Source: an uncultured Collinsella sp. (GTDB lineage: Bacteria > Actinomycetota > Coriobacteriia > Coriobacteriales > Coriobacteriaceae). Taken from it: a stretch of DNA of 42,643 nt. Both the position numbers and the translations under genes were made by a program. The notes below the pieces were generated by a model. It did no database searches. It saw only the letters and a list, made by a program, of their open reading frames with translations, and had not been told where the DNA came from. The stretch is from positions 1-42,643 of the forward strand of contig CABUXL010000013.1 in assembly GCA_902495525.1 (NCBI GenBank). The letters are read 5' to 3'. Positions 1 to 7,548 of the stretch are shown here, piece after piece (position 1 is the first letter of the stretch; each line of letters begins with the position of its first letter).

Positions 1-112
1 CACCGATGCTCAGAAAATGCAGCAATAGTCTGCCGGTGCTAACGAGCGAGCCTTCTCGTCTGCCCGGGCGGTCCATTTTGGGCCACATGGGTATGGGCAT
101 GTGCCTGTTTGC

Positions 113-131
113 TCGACATACTTAATGTCGA
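113..131. repeat. short inverted repeat in leader of the first gene
   Basis: TCGACAT at 113-119 and ATGTCGA at 125-131 form a 7-bp inverted repeat with a 5-nt loop, 13 nt before the ribosome site of the gene starting at 160. It could be an operator or a leader hairpin. The rest of 1-159 shows no gene that I can support. Confidence 0.3.
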
Positions 132-159
132 CAGCCCCTGTGCAAAGGAGGACGTTTCC

Positions 160-1497
160 ATGGACGAGATGTTTGCCATTAAATGTCAAAACTGCGGCGG
201 CCCTATGTACTCGCACCAGGCTAAGCGCAGCTTTGAGTGCGCCTATTGCGGTGCGGTCATTCCGTGGCAGGCGGACGCCGGAGAGCCCAAGAGCGCTTTG
301 GGCATTCGCCATACGCCGTTGACGGTGGTGGATGGGCTGCTCAAGCTCACGCATGTGTCGCAACTCGAGCGCCCGGAGGACCCGGACTGGTATTTCTTCA
401 ATGCGCGCTGGCGCAATCAGTCGGTCCTGGAACATCTGCTGTGGGAGGATCGCGGCACGGCGCAAGAGTTCCAAGAGGCTACGCATGTGAGCATTCCTTG
501 CCCCTTCTGCGGAGCGTCCTTTGAGGGCGAGTCAACGCAGCGTGTGTTTGAGTGCCCGTCCTGCGGCAACAAGATCGGCATTGCCGACCTGCTCAAGCCC
601 GGTACCTTCAGCAAGCGTCTGACCATGGGCGTGGGTGCAGAGTATGTGCCGGAGCAGGGCATTCCCTGCGAAATCTCGCCGCAGCAGGCACGTGCCAACG
701 CACTGCAGCTGGTGCGCCAGCATGCGGAAGCCTTTGCCGGGCACGACGTGGAAGATGCGATCCAAAACGACATGATGCTCTTCTATTTCCCCATGGCGCT
801 GGCGGACCTGCGCATGATGGCGAGCTTCCCGGGCAAGGGCCTGAGCAAGGAAACCCTGGTGTACTACGAGGTGCTCGACTGGGCGTATCCGAGGGCAAAC
901 TATCTGGATGTTCGACTTATGGGCATTTTGGAGCCGTGGGACTATGCCAAGGTTGGGCCGTTTGACCCTGCCATGCAGGAAGGCGACTTCCGCGTCGTCT
1001 CCGTCGATGCGTCTACCAAGGACCAGGTGGTCATTGATAAGTTGGCGCTCGACATTGCGGGCAACGACGCCGAGGCTGTACTGGGGCTCAATAAAAAGAG
1101 CATCCGCACCTGGGCGCGCAAGGCTCGCAAACACAAGGACGGTTTGGTGATGGTGCCGGTGTACTTTGTCGACCGTCCGGCGACGGATGGCCGCGATGGC
1201 GAGCAGGTGCGCATCGCCGTGAACGGCCAGACGGGTCGTGCGGCAGCGGTAGTGTTTAGCGACAAGCGCGAGACGCATATCGTGGCGCCGCTCAACCCGA
1301 GCCTGCATCTGTCCGGCGAGAGCACCGTGCACGCCACGCCCGTCGAGGTCAAATACGTTAAATCGCCGTTCCTCTATCAGATTGTGCGCCGTGGAGACGG
1401 CGAGCAGCCGCGCCAGGTTGCAGCCGCCGTCGAGGGTTCCTACCGAGAGGAGAAGCCCAAACGTCGCGGCCTGCTGGGTGCGCTATTTGGGAAGTAG
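160..1497 (+). CDS. double zinc-ribbon protein of unknown function
   Basis: A 445-residue protein I do not recognise as a named family. The start is the ATG at 160, 8 nt after AAAGGAGG (144-151); an earlier in-frame start at 109 has no ribosome site. The N-terminus holds CxxC pairs (CQNCGG, then CAYCG about 15 residues later). A second set (CPFCGA, then CPSCGN) sits near residues 112-135, so two rubredoxin-like or TFIIB-like zinc ribbons are likely. The middle and C-terminal parts are soluble alpha/beta sequence without membrane segments, ending in a basic tail (KPKRRG). It looks cytoplasmic, possibly a nucleic-acid- or protein-binding adaptor. The gene stands alone, with about 115 nt before the next gene. 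The zinc ribbons are seen; the role is not known. Confidence 0.85.
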   Translation: MDEMFAIKCQNCGGPMYSHQAKRSFECAYCGAVIPWQADAGEPKSALGIRHTPLTVVDGLLKLTHVSQLERPEDPDWYFFNARWRNQSVLEHLLWEDRGTAQEFQEATHVSIPCPFCGASFEGESTQRVFECPSCGNKIGIADLLKPGTFSKRLTMGVGAEYVPEQGIPCEISPQQARANALQLVRQHAEAFAGHDVEDAIQNDMMLFYFPMALADLRMMASFPGKGLSKETLVYYEVLDWAYPRANYLDVRLMGILEPWDYAKVGPFDPAMQEGDFRVVSVDASTKDQVVIDKLALDIAGNDAEAVLGLNKKSIRTWARKARKHKDGLVMVPVYFVDRPATDGRDGEQVRIAVNGQTGRAAAVVFSDKRETHIVAPLNPSLHLSGESTVHATPVEVKYVKSPFLYQIVRRGDGEQPRQVAAAVEGSYREEKPKRRGLLGALFGK

Positions 1498-1612
1498 GGG
1501 AGTGGCGCCGGGGTGTCGGGCTGCATCACAAGGTCATTAGATGAATTTAAAAGTGCTGGGAACGTGCTAACATTGCCGATAGCCTTAATCTTGTAGAAGC
1601 GGAGGCCGGATT

Positions 1613-2080
1613 ATGGGTTTTGCGGATCAGCAGCTTCAGATTCAGGTACCGTATTCTCCTGACGACACGTTTAATGCCTTGAAGGCAGCTATGGAAAAGC
1701 TACCTAAAGTAAAAGTTGATAGCGCATCGCCCACAACAAGAACAGTTGCAGCCGAGATTGGTATGAGCCTTTGGTCCTGGGGTGAAAATATCAGTATTTC
1801 GGTTGTTCCAGTTGAAGGCGGATCTGGCGTTACTGTCATCTCGTCATCTAAGGTCAGGGCAAACGTATTAAACGGGGGCAAAAATGCAAAGAATATTGCC
1901 GAGATAGTCGATGCCCTATCGAAGGAGCTCGAGCAGTATCCGCAGGTCTCACAGACTATTGAGACGCTGGTGGATAGTGGTGATGTAGCTGCAAGGCTCG
2001 AGAGGCTTGCAGCGCTGCGTGAAAGTGGAGTACTTACCGAGGAAGAGTTTGCTGCAGAAAAGGCGAAAATTCATTCGTAA
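1613..2080 (+). CDS. SHOCT-domain protein
   Basis: A 155-residue protein starting at ATG 1613, 7 nt after GGAGG (1601-1605). The last ~30 residues (LERLAALRESGVLTEEEF followed by AAEKAKI) are a classic SHOCT domain, a short C-terminal helical module thought to mediate oligomerisation or binding. The first ~100 residues have alternating hydrophobic strands (QLQIQVPYSPDDTF; ISISVVPVEGG) resembling small lipid- or ligand-binding alpha/beta folds, but I cannot name the family. There is no signal peptide or membrane span. Base composition is more A+T-rich than its neighbours. A PH-like protein that often travels with SHOCT lies 0.6 kb downstream, with a decayed gene between. Confidence 0.8.
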   Translation: MGFADQQLQIQVPYSPDDTFNALKAAMEKLPKVKVDSASPTTRTVAAEIGMSLWSWGENISISVVPVEGGSGVTVISSSKVRANVLNGGKNAKNIAEIVDALSKELEQYPQVSQTIETLVDSGDVAARLERLAALRESGVLTEEEFAAEKAKIHS

Positions 2081-2106
2081 TTAGACACGATGGTTGGATT
2101 TGCATT

Positions 2107-2131
2107 CTGGTATTGAACTTGTTTATACCAG
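2107..2131. repeat. inverted repeat downstream of the SHOCT gene
   Basis: CTGGTAT (2107-2113) and ATACCAG (2125-2131) make a 7-bp stem with an 11-nt loop shortly after the SHOCT gene stop at 2080. There is no T-run, so it is at best a weak terminator or processing hairpin. Confidence 0.25.
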
Positions 2132-2174
2132 GCTGAAAACATCGTGTGGAATAAAAGTGCGCAGTAGCCTCGCC

Positions 2175-2501
2175 TTATACAGCAATAGGGACCTCTTTTG
2201 GGCGCCCTGCCTTTGGTGCGTCGGCGAGTCGTGCCTCGATGGAAGCTTTGGACACCATTCACTTGGTGCCATCCTTCCATGAATCCAACAGCCCTGCATT
2301 TATCAGTTGCGATACCCGCGCTGAGCTAACACCGAGTATACGCGCGGCATTCGCTGCGGTGACGGCGGGGATGTCGGCGAGTTCGCGGCTGACGGCTACG
2401 GCGATAATCTTGCCGCCGTGTCGCGGCTCATGTCCGAAGTCTGGCGCGGGAAGTTCAATGCCGTCCGAATCAAAGAACTCGAATTCCCATGCGTAAACCA
2501 G
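2175..2501 (-). pseudogene. decayed HTH DNA-binding protein, antitoxin-like
   Basis: Reading the minus strand from 2501 gives VYAWEFEFFDSDGIELPAP, then a helix-turn-helix (AARILGVSSARVSQLINAG), then LLDSWKDGTK and a TGA at 2259-2261. The same frame continues with MVSKASIEARLADAPKAGRP to a TAA at 2175-2177. That continuation is the normal end of this excisionase-like HTH type, so the TGA most simply arose from an arginine CGA codon. The start is also odd. A perfect AGGAGG (2508-2513) lies 6 nt before a CTG codon at 2501, and no ATG, GTG or TTG is placed there. Either CTG is used or the start codon has mutated. Such proteins are often the antitoxin or regulator half of a two-gene unit. Functional loss is inferred. 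Confidence 0.65.
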
Positions 2502-2513
2502 GTAAGACCTCCT

Positions 2514-2621
2514 CTAATGGCGAATAATACGAGGCGTACTCCTAGAAGCATTGCCAGTCGCATCGATGCGGCTGATCATGCCTATCTTAAAGCCTCGCGC
2601 GGACTCGAATTTCAATGTCGC
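2514..2621 (-). pseudogene. C-terminal remnant of an upstream partner gene
   Basis: An open stretch of 35 codons on the minus strand (TLKFESARGFKIGMIS followed by RIDATGNASRS and PRIIRH) ends in TAG at 2514-2516, directly before the ribosome site of the HTH pseudogene. Stop-then-SD spacing is what one expects for the last codons of the first gene of an operon, for example the toxin partner. The frame is blocked upstream by a stop at 2622-2624, and I see no intact N-terminal part up to 2700. The product is not recognised. Confidence 0.3.
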
Positions 2622-2705
2622 CTAGCGCCTTCGTGCAGGATTCCCGAAGTGACTAAAATGTGACCATAGAGGCAGTTTTAACTCTAACCATGGGGAGCGA
2701 TGTGT

Positions 2706-2975
2706 ATGGACAACAACACTTTGCTATTCCAGGGTAAGGGTTCGGGCAGGTTTAAAGACGTCAAGATCTACCCTAACCGCATTGAGGTACTCAAGAAGGG
2801 CACTTTCGGCGGCAAGCATATCGAGATTGTCTACCTTAAGGACATCACGGGAGTCAGCAGGATCAAGGGCCGCGACGTTTTTCTGCGCAACAGGTTGTTG
2901 ACTGCCTGTGTCTTTAGCCTGAGTAGCCGTGCGAAGGCCCAGGAATTTGTGAACGCGCTGAACATGGTGATGTAG
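2706..2975 (+). CDS. small PH-like domain protein
   Basis: An 89-residue protein. ATG 2706 is preferred over the in-frame ATG at 2700 because GGGGAG at 2692-2697 lies 8 nt from 2706 but only 2 nt from 2700. The sequence has a run of short beta-strands (LLFQGKGSGRFKDVKIYPN; IEVLKKG; IEIVYLKDITGVSRIKG) closed by a helix (AKAQEFVNALNMV), the usual plan of a single bacterial pleckstrin-homology-like domain. It has no signal peptide or membrane span. Such domains are commonly linked to SHOCT modules, and a SHOCT protein lies 0.6 kb upstream. The cellular role is not known. Confidence 0.7.
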   Translation: MDNNTLLFQGKGSGRFKDVKIYPNRIEVLKKGTFGGKHIEIVYLKDITGVSRIKGRDVFLRNRLLTACVFSLSSRAKAQEFVNALNMVM

Positions 2976-3070
2976 CTTATGGCGGCGTTCGGGCCAAGGT
3001 AAAAATTGGGGGCGCAGAACGGTGCTCTGCGCCCCTCATCGAGTCGATGCGTCCGAAAGTGCCGGTTGGC

Positions 3071-5554
3071 CTATTCGCTAGCGTCCTTAGTGCTTTCGCG
3101 GTCGTTAACAAGCATTGCCGTGCCGGCGACCGTCGTCGCCACGGCGGCAGCGGCGAGCCCGGCGGCGATGCCAGAGCCGTCGCCTGTGTCGGCGAGTTTT
3201 CCGCCCGAGCCCTTGCCCTTGTTGCCCTTGCCGTTCTTGTCGGCGCTGCCCGCGTTGGCGCCAGTGCCGGCGCCGGCGGCGCCTGCACTGCCCGAGGCCG
3301 CTACGGTAAAGCTTGCGGCTCCGTCGCTGGCGAGCATGTAGTTCTGTGCCGCGTCGCCCAAAAGGTCTTTCGCGCGCACCCAGTACGTCCCTGCGGCAAA
3401 TGTTTCGCCCTCGGCCATTGCCGTGCCCGGAGCGCCGTTCGCGTCGTGCACAAACTCGAGCTGGGCCGTGCAGGCATCGGTTTCGAGCTTGCCCTCGAGT
3501 GATGCCGCAATCTTGGCGCGCACGTCTTCGCCGGCCTTAAGGCCTTCGAGTCCCTCAAAATGGGGCGTCAGCGCGCGTCGATCGATATCGATGGGCACAG
3601 AGCCCTGCAGCCCCGTAACGGTCTCGTTGCCCAGGGCGTCGACATCCACGTATTCGATGGCAAACGCGCTGCCAGAAGCGGCCACGTTGAGTACGTTGCT
3701 GCTGTCGACAAGGCGGAAATGGCCCTCGCCAACGGTCTTGCCATCTTGGAGCGAGGCATCGCTCAGCGAGTCTCCATACGTCATGTGCATGCGGTCCGGG
3801 AGGCAGCATGAAACTGTTGGCTTGTGCTTCGCGTCGTAATTGCGTTGGTAGATGCTCCGGGCCAGTGCCGAATCGACAAAGTCGGACGCGATAATGCCAA
3901 CGTGCTTGAGGCAATCTGACTTTGTTTTATCGCTGCCGCTGGGATTGATGTACGGGCTCTTGTACAGATGCTCGTTGACCACTCGCGCCGCGGTAAAAGG
4001 ATTGCTTCCTTGTTTGTAATTCGTGCAACTGGTGTAGTTGATAGACCAGCAGCGTTCCAGGACTTGCACCTTGGCGCCGTCATTGTCCTCGACGTCCACC
4101 TTGTTGCGCGTGAGATTGGTCGTCTCTCGCAGCGCCATATCGACCCAGCTAATCTTGTCGGTTCCGGTGCATTCAAAATGGTCCTGGGCGTATACCTTGG
4201 TGCAATAGGGCTCTTTGTCGCCCGCATTGCCCGTAGTCTCAAAGCCTCGCGCGTCTTGGACGAGGCACATCGACTGCCCGGAATGCGCCTTGATTTTGTC
4301 GTCCCATTGGGTGAGATCGAGGCCCCACGTGTGGCCGCTTACGCTGTTGCCGGCGAGTACAAATCGACGCAGCAGGACGATCTTTCCGCGCACCTCGTTC
4401 AGTGTGGGGATTCGGCTCGACGTGTAGAACAGATCGGGATTATCGTGCATAACCTTGGCGAAAGCCGTCGTAACGCTTTCGTCGGTAGCCTCGTCGTTGC
4501 CTCGTGACGCAAGCATGATGAGCGCTTCTGATGGGTTTTCGTTCAAAAATGTTTTGAAGTAGTCGATGACATTGGAGAGATGCATAAAGCCCCCGTCTTT
4601 TTTGAGCAGGTAGCATCTTCCATGGTCGATACCGGGGTCGCCGTTCTCGTCGTTCCTTCCGAGTCGGATATCAAAATAGCGAATGCCTTCGAGCAACTGC
4701 GTGGGGATGTAATCCTGCTGGCACTTTGCTTGCGAGGATTGGGGCTCGGTGTCGTTGTCCACGCTGCAGGTGCCCGAATCATGCGTGCCCGGGATACTCA
4801 GCTCGTCGAGGTACTTGTTGTCGTCGACGTATTTCATCCAGCATGGTCCGTCGACGTAGCTGCTATACGTGGTCCAGTCGATACTTCTAACTGTGGTATT
4901 GATCTTGCCCATGTCGTAACCGACAAGTTCTAGCTCCCACGGAATGCTCTTACTCTTATGGCAGATCTTATTGTTGTCCTGGTCTTTGCCGTCCGATTCT
5001 ATTGCCAGGTACTTAATGTCTTTTTTCTCGGTTTCTTTCTCGACCGTGCGGTCTCGAATGATATAGGTTCCGTTTGATTGACGTTCGAACGCAAAAGCGC
5101 GGCTGGGCTTGTTGTCATACTCGCCGCCCCATACGTGGATGACCTTTCCATCTTTGTCCGAGTCGTCGTCGACCGACCAAATGCTGTAGCCCGTCTTTTT
5201 ATGCTCTTCGAAATTGAGCAAGGTGCGGATAGCATACCAGTTTGTATCGTCATTCTTGGTCGTTACGTTCTCAAGGATGAGCTTGCTGGACGTGCCGTCG
5301 TTAAACAGGTGGCAGACGTTGCCGCGAACGTTGCCGTCTTGGTTGACGCTCGCGGTGCGAAAATAGCCCGCGGGGCGAAGGCGAATGACGAAATTGTCGA
5401 GGCTGTCCGACGGTGCGGGTGTGTTGTCTGCAAATGCCGTTCGCAGGGGAATGCCCGGCGCTGCGGTTTCAGGCAGGCTTGCAAGTGGTGACAACGCCGC
5501 AAGCCCTAGGCCCAGCGTAAACGCTCGGCGGCTGATGGCATGGTGTTCGGTCAT
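3071..5554 (-). CDS. exported PI-PLC-type phosphodiesterase, wall- or membrane-anchored
   Basis: An 827-residue surface enzyme. The N-terminus carries a twin-arginine signal (SRRAFTLGLGLAALS, RR at 9-10), suggesting Tat export of a folded protein. Residues ~52-215 look like a beta-trefoil/ricin-type lectin domain. From ~225 a phosphatidylinositol-specific phospholipase C X-type barrel follows: ELSIPGTHDSGTC gives the first catalytic histidine (H258), FDIRLGR the D295/R297 pair, and GIDHGRCY the second histidine (H311). The C-terminus has beta-rich segments, a Gly/Ala/Lys linker, KLADTGD (LxxTG-like, ~786-792), a hydrophobic span and a short charged tail, so sortase anchoring or simple membrane retention is possible. 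The start ATG follows GGAGGA closely. By family it should cleave phosphoinositides or GPI-like or other phosphodiester head groups. The true substrate is unknown. Confidence 0.85.
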   Translation of the reverse strand: MTEHHAISRRAFTLGLGLAALSPLASLPETAAPGIPLRTAFADNTPAPSDSLDNFVIRLRPAGYFRTASVNQDGNVRGNVCHLFNDGTSSKLILENVTTKNDDTNWYAIRTLLNFEEHKKTGYSIWSVDDDSDKDGKVIHVWGGEYDNKPSRAFAFERQSNGTYIIRDRTVEKETEKKDIKYLAIESDGKDQDNNKICHKSKSIPWELELVGYDMGKINTTVRSIDWTTYSSYVDGPCWMKYVDDNKYLDELSIPGTHDSGTCSVDNDTEPQSSQAKCQQDYIPTQLLEGIRYFDIRLGRNDENGDPGIDHGRCYLLKKDGGFMHLSNVIDYFKTFLNENPSEALIMLASRGNDEATDESVTTAFAKVMHDNPDLFYTSSRIPTLNEVRGKIVLLRRFVLAGNSVSGHTWGLDLTQWDDKIKAHSGQSMCLVQDARGFETTGNAGDKEPYCTKVYAQDHFECTGTDKISWVDMALRETTNLTRNKVDVEDNDGAKVQVLERCWSINYTSCTNYKQGSNPFTAARVVNEHLYKSPYINPSGSDKTKSDCLKHVGIIASDFVDSALARSIYQRNYDAKHKPTVSCCLPDRMHMTYGDSLSDASLQDGKTVGEGHFRLVDSSNVLNVAASGSAFAIEYVDVDALGNETVTGLQGSVPIDIDRRALTPHFEGLEGLKAGEDVRAKIAASLEGKLETDACTAQLEFVHDANGAPGTAMAEGETFAAGTYWVRAKDLLGDAAQNYMLASDGAASFTVAASGSAGAAGAGTGANAGSADKNGKGNKGKGSGGKLADTGDGSGIAAGLAAAAVATTVAGTAMLVNDRESTKDASE

Positions 5555-5597
5555 ATCTCCTCCGTTCGCAGGGTGCGGTTATGCACTTGTTTTGGTC

Positions 5598-5603
5598 ACT
5601 ATA
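5598..5603 (-). promoter_or_regulatory. -10 box of the PI-PLC gene (candidate)
   Basis: TATAGT on the minus strand lies 44 nt upstream of the start codon at 5554. No convincing -35 hexamer is seen at the right distance. Two TTTAAA words lie just upstream. Confidence 0.35.
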
Positions 5604-5760
5604 CTGCCCAGATGTTTAAAGACGCCGGTTTAAATTGCCTGCGCGGCGCTATAAATCGGCGGGCGGACGTGTTGGGGCACTTGTCTATTTGTGCTGTTAT
5701 CACGTCTGGGATGGTTTTGGAGCCCGGCATCCTGCGTTCGTCGGCTACCGGCATAAGAAT

Positions 5761-5787
5761 GGGGAGGGTCGGCTTACCGGCCCTCCC
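5761..5787 (-). terminator. terminator of the lipoprotein gene
   Basis: An 11-bp G+C-rich hairpin (5762-5772 with 5777-5787, arms GGGAGGGTCGG and CCGGCCCTCCC). On the minus strand it is followed by ATTCTTAT. It sits about 75 nt after the stop of the gene at 5860-6453. Confidence 0.6.
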
Positions 5788-5859
5788 TGGGTACGAAGCG
5801 CTGGGATACCGTCGCTTGTTTGCACTGCGTCCGTGTTTCCCGTTGTGCTCGCCAGTCGC

Positions 5860-6453
5860 TTAGCGCTTGATCTCGATATCGTCGAGCTTGACGTCCATGG
5901 CCTCGGTCTTGGCCTTGGCGATGTCGTCGGCAAACTCCAGAGACTTCATCATGGTCTCGACGGCGTCCTTGTGCTCCTCGACATTGTCGATACGTACGTA
6001 CACACTGCCGCCGTCAACGTCAGTGAAGTACTCGGTCGTCACGCCGCCCGAGTGCGTAAAGTAGGCGCTGCGCCAGGTCTTGCCGTTGTACTTAACGGGA
6101 TCGCTCTCGGTCCATCCGGAGTTGGCCTTCCACTTTGCCTCGTAGTCAAACAGTTCATCGGCGTTCTTGTCAGGATCGAAGACGGGGATGAAGCGGTCGC
6201 TGGCATGCTCGCTCTCGGTGAACTTAAACTGGGCCCTGTCGGCGGTATCGCCTGCGACGTCCGTGATTTCGACGCCCTCGGGGACTTCGACCTTAAACCA
6301 AATGAAGTCGGTCCTCATATCCACGGCTGGCTTTTCCGCGCCGCCGTCACCGCCACTGCCGGTAGCGTCGCCGTTTCCGCCACAACCCACCAGGGCAACC
6401 GCGGCAAAGAGACTGATGCAGAGGGTGAGAATCGCAAAGGCCTTCTTTTTCAT
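5860..6453 (-). CDS. small lipoprotein
   Basis: A 197-residue secreted lipoprotein. The signal peptide MKKKAFAILTLCISLFAAVA ends in the lipobox LVGC, so the cysteine at about position 24 would be lipidated. A short Gly/Ser/Asp-rich tether follows, then a compact alpha/beta domain (FIWFKVEVPEGVEITDV; GKTWRSAYFTHSGGVTTEYF; SVYVRIDNVEEHKDAVETM). This resembles small actinobacterial lipoproteins of unknown function. The C-terminal EFADDIAKAKTEAMDV is helical. It is transcribed alone and ends at a good terminator. The ligand or partner is unknown. Confidence 0.85.
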   Translation of the reverse strand: MKKKAFAILTLCISLFAAVALVGCGGNGDATGSGGDGGAEKPAVDMRTDFIWFKVEVPEGVEITDVAGDTADRAQFKFTESEHASDRFIPVFDPDKNADELFDYEAKWKANSGWTESDPVKYNGKTWRSAYFTHSGGVTTEYFTDVDGGSVYVRIDNVEEHKDAVETMMKSLEFADDIAKAKTEAMDVKLDDIEIKR

Positions 6454-6525
6454 GGTCGTGTCCTCCTCGATCTGTAACCGCCCATGGATTACCTGCCTTT
6501 ACTGTACGCGCGGACGGCTCGCTAG

Positions 6526-6752
6526 GGTGGGCCATGTGTCCCATTCTGGGGGCTGGAATTGCGCCGACAAGTGGCAATATGTGCGGTCGCAAAAGAGGGG
6601 AGGGCCGATGCTGTCGGCCCTCCCCGGGGTGAGGTGCCCGTTGATTTAATGGGGCGCGCGTGCGTGGGCGTTGCCCCAACAGGTTCCTTGTTTATAGATA
6701 TGCCTCAGTTTTTGACGTCCGGAAGTCTCGAAAGGTGGGCCATGTGTCCCAT
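6526..6752. repeat. 19-bp direct repeats flanking an orphan terminator
   Basis: The 19-mer GGTGGGCCATGTGTCCCAT occurs exactly at 6526-6544 and at 6734-6752. Between the copies lie a perfect hairpin (6597-6625) and A+T-richer DNA. The 19-mer has partly symmetric ends (TGGG/CCCA). The interval lies between two divergent genes, and I see no protein gene in it. Confidence 0.7.
6590..6625 (-). terminator. orphan minus-strand terminator
   Basis: Perfect 12-bp arms GGGGAGGGCCGA (6597-6608) and TCGGCCCTCCCC (6614-6625) with a 5-nt loop; read on the minus strand it is followed by CTCTTTT. No protein gene ends here: the lipoprotein gene starts at 6453 and the next gene is divergent. It may end a small RNA starting in 6650-6750, or be left from a lost gene. 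Confidence 0.55.
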
Positions 6753-6807
6753 GTTTGCGGTGCCGAGGCCTATCGTTCGTCATAGAAATCCGCGATGGCC
6801 AGGTGCG

Positions 6808-6836
6808 CTGACGCTCATGTACTTATGGGCTAGACT
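6808..6836 (+). promoter_or_regulatory. promoter of the fchA-folD operon
   Basis: CTGACG (6808-6813) and TAGACT (6831-6836) are separated by 17 bp, giving a plausible sigma-70-type promoter. A small hairpin (CGGTCGG 6859-6865 with CCGACCG 6880-6886) lies in the leader before the start at 6914. Confidence 0.45.
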
Positions 6837-6913
6837 TAGCACCATTATGTGATTGATGCGGTCGGTCGGCGGTTGCCACCCGACCGATGTATATGACTTG
6901 AAGGTGCGTGCGT

Positions 6914-7546
6914 ATGAGCCAAGAGATGATGGATAAAACATGTCGAGAGTTTGCCGAGGCGCTTGCCGCACGCGAGCCGGTTCCCGGCGGCGGTAGCGCG
7001 AGCGCCTTTGTAGGTGCACTGGGCGCCTCGCTTTGCGGGATGGTTGCTCGCTATGGGGCGACAAACCCTGCGCTTGCCGATCGCGCAGACGATCTGACGC
7101 GCGCGTTTGCCCAGGCGGATGAGTTGGCGCAGGAACTTGTGGGTCTGGTCGCCGAGGACGTTCGTGCGTACGGCCAGGTGTCCGCGGCGTACGGTATTCC
7201 GCGTGACGATCCGACTCGAGCGACCGCGATTCAGGATGCGCTGCATGTGGCCGCTCTGCCGCCGTATCGCATTATGGATGCCTGCGGGCGTGCGCTGGCG
7301 CTGCTCGAGGACATGGCCGACAAGGGTTCGCGTCAACTGCTGTCCGATGTGGCGTGCGGCGCCGTGTTCTGCCGTTCTGCTATGCAGGGCGCGAGCTTGA
7401 CGCTCTTTGCGAACACCACGTCTATGAAGGATCGCGCTCGTGCTAAGGAGCTCGAGACGGCGTGTGATGAGTTGCTCGACACATGGTTGCCGCGCGCCGA
7501 TGCGCTGGCGCGCCGCGCCTCCGACGCTGCAAGGAAGAGAGGATAG
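6914..7546 (+). CDS. fchA: cyclodeaminase / methenyl-THF cyclohydrolase (FchA-like)
   Basis: A 210-residue member of the formimidoyltetrahydrofolate cyclodeaminase family (FTCD_C fold). The diagnostic N-terminal loop PVPGGGSASAFVGALGASLC is present, followed by long helices typical of the all-alpha dimer. Family members either deaminate 5-formimino-THF (histidine breakdown) or hydrolyse 5,10-methenyl-THF to 10-formyl-THF (FchA of clostridia). ATG 6914 is chosen over the in-frame GTG 6908 because GAAGG at 6900-6904 lies 9 nt before it. folD begins 2 nt after this stop codon, so the two are surely cotranscribed. Together with the altered FolD active site this favours the cyclohydrolase role. 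No other histidine-degradation genes are nearby. Confidence 0.85.
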   Translation: MSQEMMDKTCREFAEALAAREPVPGGGSASAFVGALGASLCGMVARYGATNPALADRADDLTRAFAQADELAQELVGLVAEDVRAYGQVSAAYGIPRDDPTRATAIQDALHVAALPPYRIMDACGRALALLEDMADKGSRQLLSDVACGAVFCRSAMQGASLTLFANTTSMKDRARAKELETACDELLDTWLPRADALARRASDAARKRG

Positions 7547-7548
7547 CC

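Noticed and set aside
77..93. TGGGCCACATGGG near the left edge as a further copy of the 6526/6734 19-mer
   Set aside because: Only a short core is shared and the orientation and flanks differ; chance in G+C-rich DNA is likely.
109..159. Upstream extension of the first gene to a start at 109
   Set aside because: It has no ribosome site and reads through the leader inverted repeat; ATG 160 has AAAGGAGG at good spacing.
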